A stretch of 64,000 nt of DNA, from assembly GCF_016097555.1 (NCBI RefSeq), contig NC_054702.1, forward strand, positions 84,121,175 through 84,185,174. The letters run 5' to 3'. Shown here one piece after another: positions 46,621 to 56,795 of this stretch. Source of the DNA: Gigantopelta aegis. Its lineage: Eukaryota; Mollusca; Gastropoda; Neomphalida; Peltospiridae. The notes beneath the pieces were generated by a model that saw nothing but the letters and a program-made list of their open reading frames with translations, did no database searches and was not told where the DNA came from. Within the stretch, counting starts at the first letter, position 1, and every line of letters begins with the position of its first letter. The position numbers and the translations under genes are program-made.

Positions 46621-46983
46621 ACCTACACTGTATGTATGATTTTATAAAATTTAATAGTTAAAAAGGGGTTTAATTGGGTGTGTGGTCCTGTGCCCCCTCC
46701 CCCTTCGCTGGTTTGTTAAGTAGTTTGGAAGTGACACTGAGTAAAATATGACCTTGACCTTTGACCGGGTGACCACAAAAGCTAGATCGTTATGGATCAG
46801 TCTAATATAAAAGTCATACAATAGAAGTTTGATGTCAGTTTGTTAAACGGTTTGTAGGAAATACATTGCCAATTTGTCTCATTTTACTGTGACCCTGACC
46901 TCTGATCTCGTGACCCCCAAAACAAAATATGGATCTGCTTAGCGTAATGGTCATAATGTAAACGTTTAATGTCAGTTTCTTAA

Positions 46984-47803
46984 AGCCGCACACCCTAGTT
47001 CCATCCAGCGAAAATAAATTATAATTTGGTTAATCTACAAACCTGTAACACACTTAGATCACGTTTTTATCAAATGGAGTGAAAAAGTAGGTTTTATATA
47101 GATAAATACCATGGGAATCCCCATGTCCCAATTGCTTGAAATAATTTTGAAAGTTTGTATTCTGATGTCACCGGTAGATGTCGCTCGAAGCACAACAATG
47201 CCTACGTCACGACAAATTTCACAGACTTGGGGTGCGTTCTTTTCACCTCTCCTGGACATGTTCCAACTGTTCTGTCCTGGTTGTATCCCCTCTCCAGATA
47301 TCGTAGGACGTAGCAAAATTATTGGTTTTAAGGGTTTGTAACGTTTTGTATTGAGATACTTACTTGTTTGAACTTTATTGTTACTGAAAATGTTCACGAA
47401 CTGTGAAGAAAAATCTCACAAATGAACAACAACAAATGATGTTGATCGCGCGAACCGTGCACGAGAAATCAAACCGAACCAAAATGATAACGGTCACGTG
47501 GTATACCAACGTCTGTGACATTGAAATGGAAATATTCCGTCTAAAAATAGATTAAACCTTGTCTGCTCAACGGTTTTTTCTCAAACGTGCGCCTGTTTTT
47601 CAGAAATAGGAAAAATGCATTTTGTGGTATTACAAACACCAGGATTACCAGGATTACCAAAAAACACTTCAGGTGAATGGAAATGTATATTCTAAATAAT
47701 AAACGGTAAGTAAAGTGCAATTTTATTTGTGAAAAAAATGGGTTTAATAGCGAAAAACAACGCCGTAATGGTTGACAACTAGCCGTAACTAGGGTGTGTC
47801 CCT
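46984..47803. mobile_element. TTAA-flanked MITE, piggyBac-like
   Basis: 820 bp with ends agccgcacaccctagtt and aactagggtgtgtccct (inverted repeats with two mismatched positions), flanked on both sides by TTAA (46980-46983 and 47804-47807). TTAA target duplication and short terminal repeats are the hallmark of piggyBac-type transposition. No transposase is present. Overlapping frames of 76 and 112 codons are not similar to anything I recognise. Confidence 0.82.
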
Positions 47804-48779
47804 TTAAACGGTTCCATAAGAAATACATTGACAATTGCTTCTTTCTATTTATTGTGACCTTGACATTTGACCTGGTGACCCCAAAAACAAAATATAGATC
47901 AGTGTTGCATAGTAGAAGTTTTAGGTCAGTTTGTTTAACACTTTTGTAAGGTTTTTTTTAGAAATGCCCAACAATTGCCTCTTTTTATGTGACCTTGACC
48001 TTTGATCTTATAATCTATGACCTACAAAATAATAAGTGCATTAGTTTGCCTAGTTTGAAGTTCATAAGGTAGAAGTTCACGGTCAATTTCGTAAACAGTA
48101 CCATAAGAAATACATTGACAATTGATTCTTTCTATTCATTGTGACCTTGACATTTGATCTGGTGACCCTAAAAGCAAAGTATAGATCAATGTTGCATAGT
48201 AAATTTTTTAGGTCAGTTTGTTTAACTCTTTTGTAAGACGTTTTGTTAGAAATGCCCAACAATTGCATCTTCTGTATGTGACCTTGACCTTTGACCTGAT
48301 AATCTATGATCTACAAAGTAATATGTGCAGTAGTTAGTTTGCCTAGTTTAAAGTTCATAAAGCAGAAGTTTAATGTCAATTTCTTAAACGGTTTCATAAC
48401 AAATACATTGACAATTGATTCTTTCTATTCATTGTGACCTTGACATTTGACCTGGTGACCCCAAAAGCAAAATATAGATTGGTGATGCATAGTAGAAGTT
48501 TTAAGTCAGTTTGTTTAACAATTTTGTAAGAAGTTTTGTGAGAAATGCCCAACAATTGCATCTTTGTGTGTGACCTTGACCTTTAACCTGATCATTTATG
48601 ACTCACATAGTAATACGTGCATTAGTTAGTTTGCCTAGTTTGGAGTTCATAAGGAAGAAGTTTGAAGTAAATTTGGATGATTTGGTATGTAATCGATGGG
48701 AAACTATTGTTTTCATTATTAACTATGTACATGACCTTAGACCTCACGACCTTCATATTAATCGGATGCATTCTTGTTG

Positions 48780-50035
48780 TATAATTGTCTGTTAACACTA
48801 TTCAATGATTTTGGTAAAAGTAAACCTGCTTCAATTTCACTTTTTTGGCAGTTACCCAATTTGCAGTTGTTACCATGGTAACAGATTTTTAAAATTATAA
48901 ACATTATATTAATTTAAAGGACATTTAATATTCTTATGGTATGTGTAATTTCAAGAATAATTAACAATAAATGTAAAACTAGTTAATGCCGAAAATTGTG
49001 ATGAAATAAAACTGATGGTACTGATCATTTCATGCCATTTTTGATCAAATAAAGGTGTTTTCTGGGGAAAAAAACTTCAAATCATAAATATAATTAATAA
49101 ATAAAGATATAGTCTTATATTAAAAGAAATTAATTTCAAATTATTTTTTTATTAAGTATTATCAAAGAAAAAATATTTTGAACTTTGTAATTGTTGCCGT
49201 GGTAACGTAAATAAAAATAATTTACTTTACAATATTGTAATAAAGTAGCCAGTCCATTACAGAATATGTGTGCATAAGTTCATTTCAATATGCCAACAAT
49301 TAAGAGAGATGTCATTAAAAATGTATGATAGGGCAAATTCTTAAAAATTTCTAAAAACAATGCAGCCTTATAAGGGTTAAAATAACAACATGCTGGAGTC
49401 CTTGAACTAATTGGGTTAGAATAATAAATTAAGTACATGTATCTATTTACATTAAACAGGAGATTCATAATCATTTTAGTGTGGTCATTTTTGCAATGTG
49501 GGGTCGTTTTGACCTTGGGATATATTAATATGGAGGGCGTGGGAGCTGTATTGAAACATTAAATAGGGCAATATATTTTAGAATAATTCTATGTACGCTG
49601 GAACTGCAAATTAAATGAACAACGGTTCCTAATGTACGATTGGCCATAATTGAGACCTACTCTGTTTCACAAAATTGAACTTCATTCGTCATAACTATAT
49701 TCTGACTGACAAATCAAATTTTGATGTTGTGATGTCAACATTTGTGTTACCATCTGTGTACGGCACCGCATTTTCCACTGACAAAGTTCCAGTCAAAATC
49801 AACAAAAAAGGTTGTGTGACAAAGAAATGGCAGAGCTGTCGAAGGTGATATAACTGGCAGGGTTATCCGAGAGAGTCGCTGTCTGATGGGTTATATTAAT
49901 TGTTCCTTTGTTATTCTTTTGATACTACATTTAAGCCTGCGCTTCTCCAAGATTTGAGCTCTTCATTTCACCATACACAAACGTTTTAAGGGCATTCATT
50001 AATTTAGTGGAGATAGGAAGTGGTGATACAATGTG
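48780..50035. other. Intergenic AT-rich spacer
   Basis: Two gttaccatggtaac-like palindromic words (48872 and 49195, the latter gttgccgtggtaac) lie about 320 bp apart. No gene is seen. Confidence 0.4.
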
Positions 50036-50039
50036 GCGC

Positions 50040-50190
50040 ATCCCTAAGTTCAGCCAGTGAAAGTTTCACTAACATTCGCGAACTATTTGATTGGTTACCG
50101 ACGTGGCCATTTGGTTTATCGTGAAGCGCATTGGAAACCAGTCTAGCCGACGTTTTCCTGCTCTGTCTGGCTGAAGGCAGCCCACGAGAG
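50040..50190. repeat. Dispersed repeat copy (partner at 3.5 kb)
   Basis: Same ordered blocks as 3515-3680 (ttcagccagtgaaagtttc, gaactatttgattggttacc, aaccagtctagc). Confidence 0.6.
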
Positions 50191-50279
50191 TTGGACCTTC
50201 TATAGGCCTACTCACACTGCACTTCTTAAATGTAGTCCATTTGCCATGAACCTAACAGACCAGAGTTACTAATATCGCA

Positions 50280-51130
50280 TTCAGTCATATTATGTTTTAA
50301 TCAATAGGATGGTCGCCTTTCTCTCGGCCAAAGAGTTCAAAACTGTTGTATGCTTGTAATAACAAATTGACAATTCAGCAGCTTTTGAAGGCATCACTCA
50401 TCACACTTGCCATAGACAATTGGCTACTAGTTTTATTCTCTATCGGTCCCTGCTGTATAATTTTTTTTATACAAGATGACGTCCCATCACTGCAACATTT
50501 CGTCAGGTTGACATCATTATCACTATATACTTACAACTTCGAACCAGTAGTCATCAATGCTAAGGTCATTTCAATGTTAAAGCATGTTCAGACAGTCCAT
50601 GTATCATGTCATACCTTTATGTACAATATCTAGATCTTTTCTCTTCTTTTGTTTTTTCTTTGTACACATCATGACTGCATCTGATACTCTATCTAAAGAA
50701 AAGGTCCTAACATATGGAGATCAGTTTGTAATTAAATAATGACTCCAGTTATCACCATCGCATTATAGCATACATATTGACTGGTAGTAACTGTCATATC
50801 TCTGGTCATGGCAAAGGGGCTATATATGAGAAATGAACTATGGAGAAAAGAAACTCGATCTCTTCTAGATCATCACTTCCTATCGCCAAGGAAACCATGA
50901 CTGTCCTTAACACCTTTGTCATGAACTTTGTGTATGGTGACATGACTACCTCAAACCTTGCAGAAACCTGGGATAAAAGTGACATTATCAGAATAAAAAA
51001 GAAACAATGAAGTTCCATCACACAGCGATTCTTTCGAACAACACTGCATAAGCACCAGTTACCTCGCCTTCGTCTAGGCCTAGATCTGCCATTCCCTTCT
51101 CACACACCCCTCTTCTGTTGGTCCTGACTG
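50280..51130. other. Unassigned stretch, possibly a decayed coding remnant
   Basis: Base composition is less AT-rich than the surroundings and several short frames occur on both strands (for example plus 50346-50633, minus 50806-51021). None shows a family motif I recognise, and no splice model links them. Confidence 0.3.
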
Positions 51131-51424
51131 GACCTTGGCCAGTGGAAAATATTTAAATGTTGCGCCGGCCAGTATACAGGTGGTAACAGTTGTTGACAGT
51201 TCAGGATCAGTATCTGATGTGTTCAGTTTTGTGAGACAGACTAGATTTCAATTACAACCTATCGTACCTTACATTTGTTCACTGAATTATTTTGAAATAT
51301 ATTGCGCTTTCCATTGTTTCAATATAGCTGCACGTCCTCCATATTAGAAGTGAAAATTGCATCAAATTGTAAAAATGACCCATAAAACGATTGTGAATGC
51401 AAAGTTTACTGAAACTAGACAATA

Positions 51425-51893
51425 CTTCATTTATTATTCTACTTCATTTAGTTCAAGGGCTCCAACATGTTCTCATTCTAAAGATCATGAAAAACAGCCG
51501 TCTTGGATTCTAAGATCAAGATAACCTCATATGGTAAAAATAACCTCACCAATAGATTGTGCATGTGCATCCTCTTTTCAGTATAAAAACACTCTTATTT
51601 ATGATTTAACCCAAATATTTTAAGAGCTCTAGCGTTTTTTAATTATCAACGTGGTGGACAACGGTCATTTTGGATTTGAATGTAGGCTAAAGATGACATC
51701 AAATTGCAAAAATAACCCCACTAGAAGATTAAGCACCCTCAGTATAATGGAAACTATTTTCGCGATTCTAACTCACACATTAAGTGAGATATGGCGATTT
51801 TCGATTTCCACCCTCTGGTGAAATTAGCCGGAACTTTCGCGAGGTACATTGGGGCTAAAACAAATTTAAAGAGCCAAATATGACCCCACTATA
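51425..51893 (-). mobile_element. Dispersed repeat of about 470 bp, minus copy
   Basis: Inverted partner of 43150-43625. Its right end (aatatgaccccactat) abuts a SINE fragment, as the corresponding end does at 43150. Confidence 0.75.
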
Positions 51894-51940
51894 CGGCTTT
51901 TGATATACCATTGCGGTGCACTGGCTGGAACACGAGTGAT
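51893..51940 (-). mobile_element. SINE core fragment, minus
   Basis: cggcttttgatataccattg and ggtgcactggctggaaca, minus orientation. Confidence 0.75.
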
Positions 51941-52716
51941 AAGACACAAAGCTGTCGCGGTTGGAGATACAAAGACTGGGATAGGGAGGTGGACCGTGAG
52001 AGAAAGAAGTTGAACGACAGACCGAGGACCTTCCAGAACGAGAAGAAATATAACGGAAGTCAGGGGAGAAAAGGGGAGAGGATAGTGGGATATTAGCCAA
52101 AAAATAAATAAATAGTGAGCATAGCATGTGACTACTTGCGTGCACACGTTTGTATTTTGTCTGTCTGTCAGTAGAGAGCTTGCCTGATCGATTGTAGTTT
52201 CGATGGATTCGGTTTTGTACCCACCCCCAACGATTGTTCCACGATTGTTGCATCAGGCACGGGGGAAGCAAGTAAACATTGATGGAGGTGTTAACAGATT
52301 GAATGCGCAAAGCATCCGAGTTTCTAGTTGAGTTTACTACCAATAATAAGATTTACTACCAATAATATTTTTTATTCATAATTATACCCCCCCCCCCCCA
52401 ACACCCTACTCTGCCGTGTCTGACTATACTGATTAATACTGATAGAAGTAGGTATATAACCTATAGTTATGGCTTCTTTCTCTCTTATCGGCCAAATCAC
52501 ATCTTCGCAAGCAGTTACGGCAAAATGAACTTACCAGACCCTCTACTACAACACCAACTTGAATTAACACACACACACACACACACTACATACATATACG
52601 TGTACACATCGTATAACTATTACATGTATATAATCATTGTCATCATTACTTTACTATGTATCTGATTTGGCCATTTCATATTCTTATTATGTTGTCCAAT
52701 GTATACCATGCCATTT

Positions 52717-52884
52717 TTATATGATCCACATATAAATACATGATTTGATTTGATATTGATTTGTATCTTAGTGTGACGGAACATGCTCTCTGGTTTTTTT
52801 TTATATGATCCACATATAAATACATGATTTGATTTGATATTGATTTGTATCTTAGTGTGACGGAACATGCTCTCTTTTTTTTTT
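52717..52884 (+). repeat. 84-bp tandem duplication of the left junction of the LTR element
   Basis: The segment ttatatgatccacatataaa ... cttag plus the first LTR bases (tgtgacggaacatgctctc) occurs twice, starting at 52717 and 52801. Host flank and LTR start were duplicated together, so the duplication happened after insertion. Confidence 0.9.
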
Positions 52885-52886
52885 TG

Positions 52887-53891
52887 GCGATGTTAATGGT
52901 TTTAGAACGGGCCGCTAAGCAGCTAAATTGGCCGCAGTCTAAGTGGACATTGTTAGCCGTGTCTAAGTTTAAGGGGAAGGCTAGCGTAGCTTATAATTCA
53001 ATGAGTGATGAGCGAGCAAGTCAGTACGACCTAGTTACGTCTGCGGTGTTGAGGGCTTATGAATTACGACCTGAGGATTATCGTTTACGGTATAGCGAGT
53101 TGAAGAAAATGCAGGGTCAGTCGTATAGTGAGTTCGTGGCTAAGAAGGCAGGGATGTTTGATAAATGGGTGGTTTCTCATCAGGTAGAGTCTTATACCGA
53201 GTTACGGGAGTTGTTGATCTTACAGGACATTAAAAATGGATTACCAGTTAGCTTACGTATTCATTTAGAGGATCGTGATGTCAAAAGGATAGAGGAGGCA
53301 GGCATAGTGGCAGATGATTACGTGTTAATACACAAAGCTCAGGCAGTACAGGGTAGCTCTTTACAACAGGGTGATAAGAAGAAATTTCAGCCAGATTTTT
53401 CCCGGGAAAGTAACTATGGGGGAGAGTCATCTAGTTGGTCAGCTAGTCAGGCAAGGAATGTACCTGGTGGGAAAAGTAAGGATAAACCTGCATTATCAGC
53501 CAATGCACAAACTTTTCGTCCACATTGCAGTTCCTGTAAAAAGGATAACCATCTTGTCGGGGACTGTTTTAAAGGGAAACGCAATAATGCGCAAGTGGTC
53601 GGTTTAGTGAGGTCAGCTCCGTTAGCGAGAGAGTTAATGGTTAGTCCCATGGCAGAGAAAGTAAACCCGTATGTGTCCACTGGTATGGTTTGTGATGTCA
53701 AACAAGAGTTGTGTCCTAAGGCAATATCAGTCTATCGAGATACAGGGTGTAGCCAGTCACTTATCACGTCCGATTGTTTAGCTGGTATAGAGAATTCAGA
53801 TACAGGACGTAGTTTGGCCTTAACCTCAGTTACTGGAGAGAAAAAATGGTTGTCCGGTTACATAACGTTTTCTTGTGTTCGAAGTTTGTGA
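52887..53891 (+). pseudogene. Retroelement Gag plus start of aspartic protease
   Basis: Open frame of about 330 codons inside the LTR element. The N-terminal two thirds resemble the Ty3/Gypsy capsid-type Gag found with SCAN-like folds (helical, with SELKKMQGQSYSEFVAKKAG). A CX2CX4HX4C zinc knuckle follows (CSSCKKDNHLVGDC, about 53525-53570). Near the end the protease active-site triplet DTG appears in YRDTGCSQSLI (about 53735). The frame stops at 53889, and protease-like sequence continues in another frame. It opens upstream of 52887 into LTR sequence, so the true start is unclear. Confidence 0.82.
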
Positions 53892-54415
53892 CGGGACCAG
53901 TCATTATGGGCGTTGTAAAGGACTTGCCTGTTGAAAACATAGGAGTTTTGTTGGGTAATGATTTGACTAGTCAGTGTTGTCAGCCGAAATGTGACCAATT
54001 GTTAATTAAAGACAGCCCTTTACCCATAGAAGAGTGTGAGGTTGATGAGATTAGTTATCCTGCGTGTGTAATGACTAGGGCTATGGCCAGAAGGGTAGCA
54101 CGAGACCCAGAGGATATTTGTGATTTGTCTGATACGTGTGTGAGCCATGAAATTGGAGTGGATGAGGTTATCAGTAAAATGGTAGATAAGTCAACTGAGA
54201 AACTAAATGTGGTGGAACCTGTTGATCTCCCGCAGAGGGTAAATGAACCAGTTGTGTTTGATAGAGGGGCCTTACCTTGTAATAGACAAGAGTTAGTTCT
54301 AGAGCAGGGTGCTGATCCAAATTTGTTGGCAGCTCGCACTACCTTGTTAACTGAAGGTGAGATGGAGGATCAGAGGTCAGGTTATTATATGGACACGGGA
54401 GTATTGATGAATTAG
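53846..54415 (+). pseudogene. Protease C-terminal part and linker, shifted frame
   Basis: Overlaps the previous frame by 46 bp in a different register. LPVENIGVLLGNDL is the C-terminal strand-turn typical of retroelement aspartic proteases. After it comes an acidic linker (CVMTRAMARRVARDPEDICD). A frameshift therefore splits the protease. No reverse transcriptase follows; the frame ends at 54413. Confidence 0.78.
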
Positions 54416-54447
54416 AGAGTTAGAGATAGGAAGGCTAAGTAAAATCA

Positions 54448-54912
54448 GTGTTTGATAGGAAGACTAGGAGTCGGGAATTTAAACCAGGGGTTAAAGTGCT
54501 GCTGTACCTTCCCATTAAACGGGGTTCATTACAGAACAGGTATTTCGGGCCCTATGTTGTGCACAAACGGGTTAATGAGACAGGGTATGTGATAAACACT
54601 CCTGATAGGGTTAGGAAAAGTAGGTATTGTCACATCAATTTGCTAAAAGGTTATTTTGACAGACTGCCGATAGTTCCAGTATTACCTGTCCAAATTGAGA
54701 GTCACTCAATTTCCTGTGATGACGTCAAGACTGCAGAGATCAAATTAACCAACAGCCAGATTCTAGTAGACGAGCCTCCAGCGAGCAAAGTTGACTACGT
54801 TGATACAAGACAATGTTTCCATTTGTCAGGACCTTCCAACGGTTACCAATACCTTAAGCCAGGATGTACGCTTGGAACCCAACGCTACACCGAATCGACA
54901 GCATGCCTATAG
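54448..54912 (+). pseudogene. Integrase C-terminal (GPY/F-like) module
   Basis: FDRKTRSREFKPGVKVLLYL, then RYFGPYVVHKRVNETGYVI and a CHINLLKGYF ending: the tail of Ty3/Gypsy integrase. The zinc-binding HHCC and DDE core that should precede it are missing, so it entered this position by deletion or recombination. Confidence 0.85.
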
Positions 54913-55426
54913 GAGAAAACCTGGAAAACGTGCGACACTGAAAAAGAAGGAAACGAAGTTCCAGTGGTCAGATGAATGCGAGAAGTCATTCAACCGTCTC
55001 AAGCAGATGCGCTCCTCGTCTTCCGTGATGGCAGCACCAGACTACCGAATGCCTTTCAAGCTGGCTGTGGATGCCAGTGACGTGGGAGCTGGAGCTGTGC
55101 TGTTCCAAGAAGACGAAAATGGACTGGACCATCCTGTAAGTTTCTTCTCCAAAAAGTTTGACAAACACCTGGTGAACTATTCCACTATAGAGAAGGAAGC
55201 TTTGGCCATGATACAAGCTCTGAAGCATTCTCAGATCTACGTGAAATCGGCAGTGCATCAAGTGGTGGTCTTTACTGATAATAATCCGCTTACCTTCATT
55301 CACAGAATGAAAGCCACCAACCAGAGAGTTTTGAGATGGAGTCTTCTTCTGCAGGAATTCCCAATTACCATTGAACATATCAAGGGCACATCCAATGTAA
55401 CCGCTGATGCCCTGTCCCGAAGTTGA
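54791..55426 (+). pseudogene. Reverse-transcriptase-associated RNase H domain
   Basis: Begins in the frame overlapping the integrase tail. The domain (about 54940-55420) has KLAVDASDVGAGAVLFQ, NYSTIEKEALAMIQALKH and VVVFTDNNPLTFIHRMKA, with the acidic catalytic residues in place. It ends near ITIEHIKGTSNVTADALSR. Third positions are richer in G and C than in the gag part, suggesting a different source copy or family. The polymerase domain that normally precedes it is absent. Confidence 0.85.
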
Positions 55427-55619
55427 ACGTTATGATAATGTGTTGACATTCCTGATTTCTGTTTTGTTTTGATATATTTTATTTGTATACCAGGGACTCA
55501 GAGACTCAGTGTGATTACTGGTAGTCACCTTATTACTATGTGTTATAAATGCCCGGATGCGTCGGTTAACGCACATTTTGTTTTATGTAGTATACTTCCC
55601 TATTCCTAGAGTAGAGGAA

Positions 55620-56179
55620 ATATCCCTAGAGGACTTAGGTAAACTGTAGGTTATTGTCTTTATTGTGATAGGTACCAGTATTAAGTCTGTATTACAAGGT
55701 TACTGAATGAGTAGTTAAGGGTTAATTAAAAATTAACCAGTTAGGAATAGAGTTGTAATTCCTTTATTAATTAAGTTCCCCTGGAAGCTTTTCTCAATTA
55801 TCACACGTGTGTGTGTTGTATCACGGTGCAGTGATTAGAATATTGTGTAAACTAGACACCTAGTGATTAACTAATTAAGTGATTAGTTCCGGGTTGTTAT
55901 TATTATTGTTGTTGTAAGTAATTAACTGCGGCAAATATATTTGTCAGCGTAAGGATAATACAGATTCCAAAGTGTATTGTGTTTTGTTGTGTTTTCTAGT
56001 GAACTAAACGTGCTATATTACATATATTTATATAAGATCGTATCTCTGATTATACCTAAAGACGAGCCACTCGGGTATACACTGCCCGATACAGAGAGAT
56101 CTAATAGATATACAGTTAGGAGAGATATTTGGATAATCGTGTTTTATTCAGTTACGGGTATTATAGGATCCCCGTGACA
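55620..56179 (+). repeat. 3' LTR (partial) of the Ty3/Gypsy element
   Basis: Collinear with the second half of the 1,133-bp solo LTR: ttaggtaaactgtaggttat, cttttctcaattatcacacg, gataatcgtgttttattcag and ggatccccgtgaca. The first half is missing or too diverged to see. Confidence 0.85.
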
Positions 56180-56329
56180 CTTAGCTTTTGAAGATGACCA
56201 AATCCTGAAAGGCGTAGTTTAAAATGTGTATTTGTTTGTTTTGCAATTTATATCAAATTTAAATGCAGGTAAGTCATAGACTGATTTAGTGATCATCGGC
56301 TATTAGATGTCAAACATTTATTGTTATTG

Positions 56330-56503
56330 TGACCATTAGAATTAAGAGGGGCCCCCAATGACTTGAGGCGGAATGCCAAGGGAACTTTTGGGGAGGTTTG
56401 GAGGGAGATTGTAAACATTAAATTTAATATATAATAAAATTAAAACTGTCGCAAAATTTAGGAAAGGGGCCGAGCCCCTGTCGCCCTAGACACGCCTCTG
56501 ATA
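56330..56503 (+). mobile_element. MITE copy, gaggggcccccaatgacttg family
   Basis: Collinear with 57575-57742 (gaggcggaatgccaag, gaacttttggggaggtttgg, ataaaattaaaactgtcgc). The left end is degraded. Confidence 0.82.
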
Positions 56504-56639
56504 TAGCCTGTGAACTGTAAACTGAAATGACCAATACAGAAACACGATCCAAGTGATCGCCAATCAGGACCAATGTAGGAACAACTTGGGCGCACCAATG
56601 AGCGAGTAATACGAAGTGACGGGTATTGTACATAAACAA

Positions 56640-56795
56640 TCCCGCGTGCGTGGGAAAGGTCTCTGCGACTTTATAGTATTGTACGTATCATATATAATGT
56701 AATATGACGAGCCGTATACTGTGTTTGCATGTTTTGCGTGCCACCGTCTTGCGGTGTATATATTACTGTGTTTGAGCGCATGACTATGTCAAAAC
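56640..56795 (+). promoter_or_regulatory. Calpain 5' flank / 5' UTR
   Basis: This 155-bp stretch is less AT-rich with CpGs (cgtgcgtggg, gacgagccg, gcgtgccaccg). An in-frame TGA at 56781 fixes the first possible ATG at 56796. Transcription start not determined. Confidence 0.45.

Larger units (their letters stand above)
46285..48760. repeat. Degenerate repeat block rich in tgaccttgacctttgacc
   Basis: At least ten occurrences of tgaccttgac(c/a)tttgacc-like words (about 46299, 46505, 46750, 46893, 47856, 47992, 48141, 48279, 48437, 48572). They sit in longer units of about 300 bp visible from 47815 to 48700 (agaaatacattgacaattg, gtgaccccaaaagcaaaata, agaaatgcccaacaattg). The reverse complement contains AGGTCAAAGGTCA, a DR1 arrangement of nuclear-receptor half-sites. 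Such words are common in molluscan repeats, so regulatory function is not implied. A TTAA-flanked element is inserted at 46984-47803. Confidence 0.8.
52856..56179 (+). mobile_element. Defective, rearranged Ty3/Gypsy-type LTR element
   Basis: Bounded by TGTGACGGAAC at the left and GTGACA at the right, and flanked by a perfect 5-bp target duplication, cttag (52851-52855, 56180-56184). The left LTR is reduced to about 60 bp before gag. The 3' LTR is recognisable from about 55620 by its match to the solo LTR at 12421-13553. Order inside: gag with zinc knuckle, aspartic protease, integrase C-terminal (GPY/F-like) module, RNase H. Reverse transcriptase core and integrase catalytic core are absent, the RNase H lies after rather than before the integrase module, and no primer-binding site is seen. 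It cannot be autonomous. Confidence 0.92.

Noticed and set aside
47059-47397. 112-codon minus frame
   Set aside because: Inside the TTAA-flanked element with no recognisable domain. Reported only as part of that element.
52620-52868. Minus frame with duplicated FRHTKIQINIKSNHVFICGS
   Set aside because: By-product of the 84-bp tandem duplication at the LTR junction.
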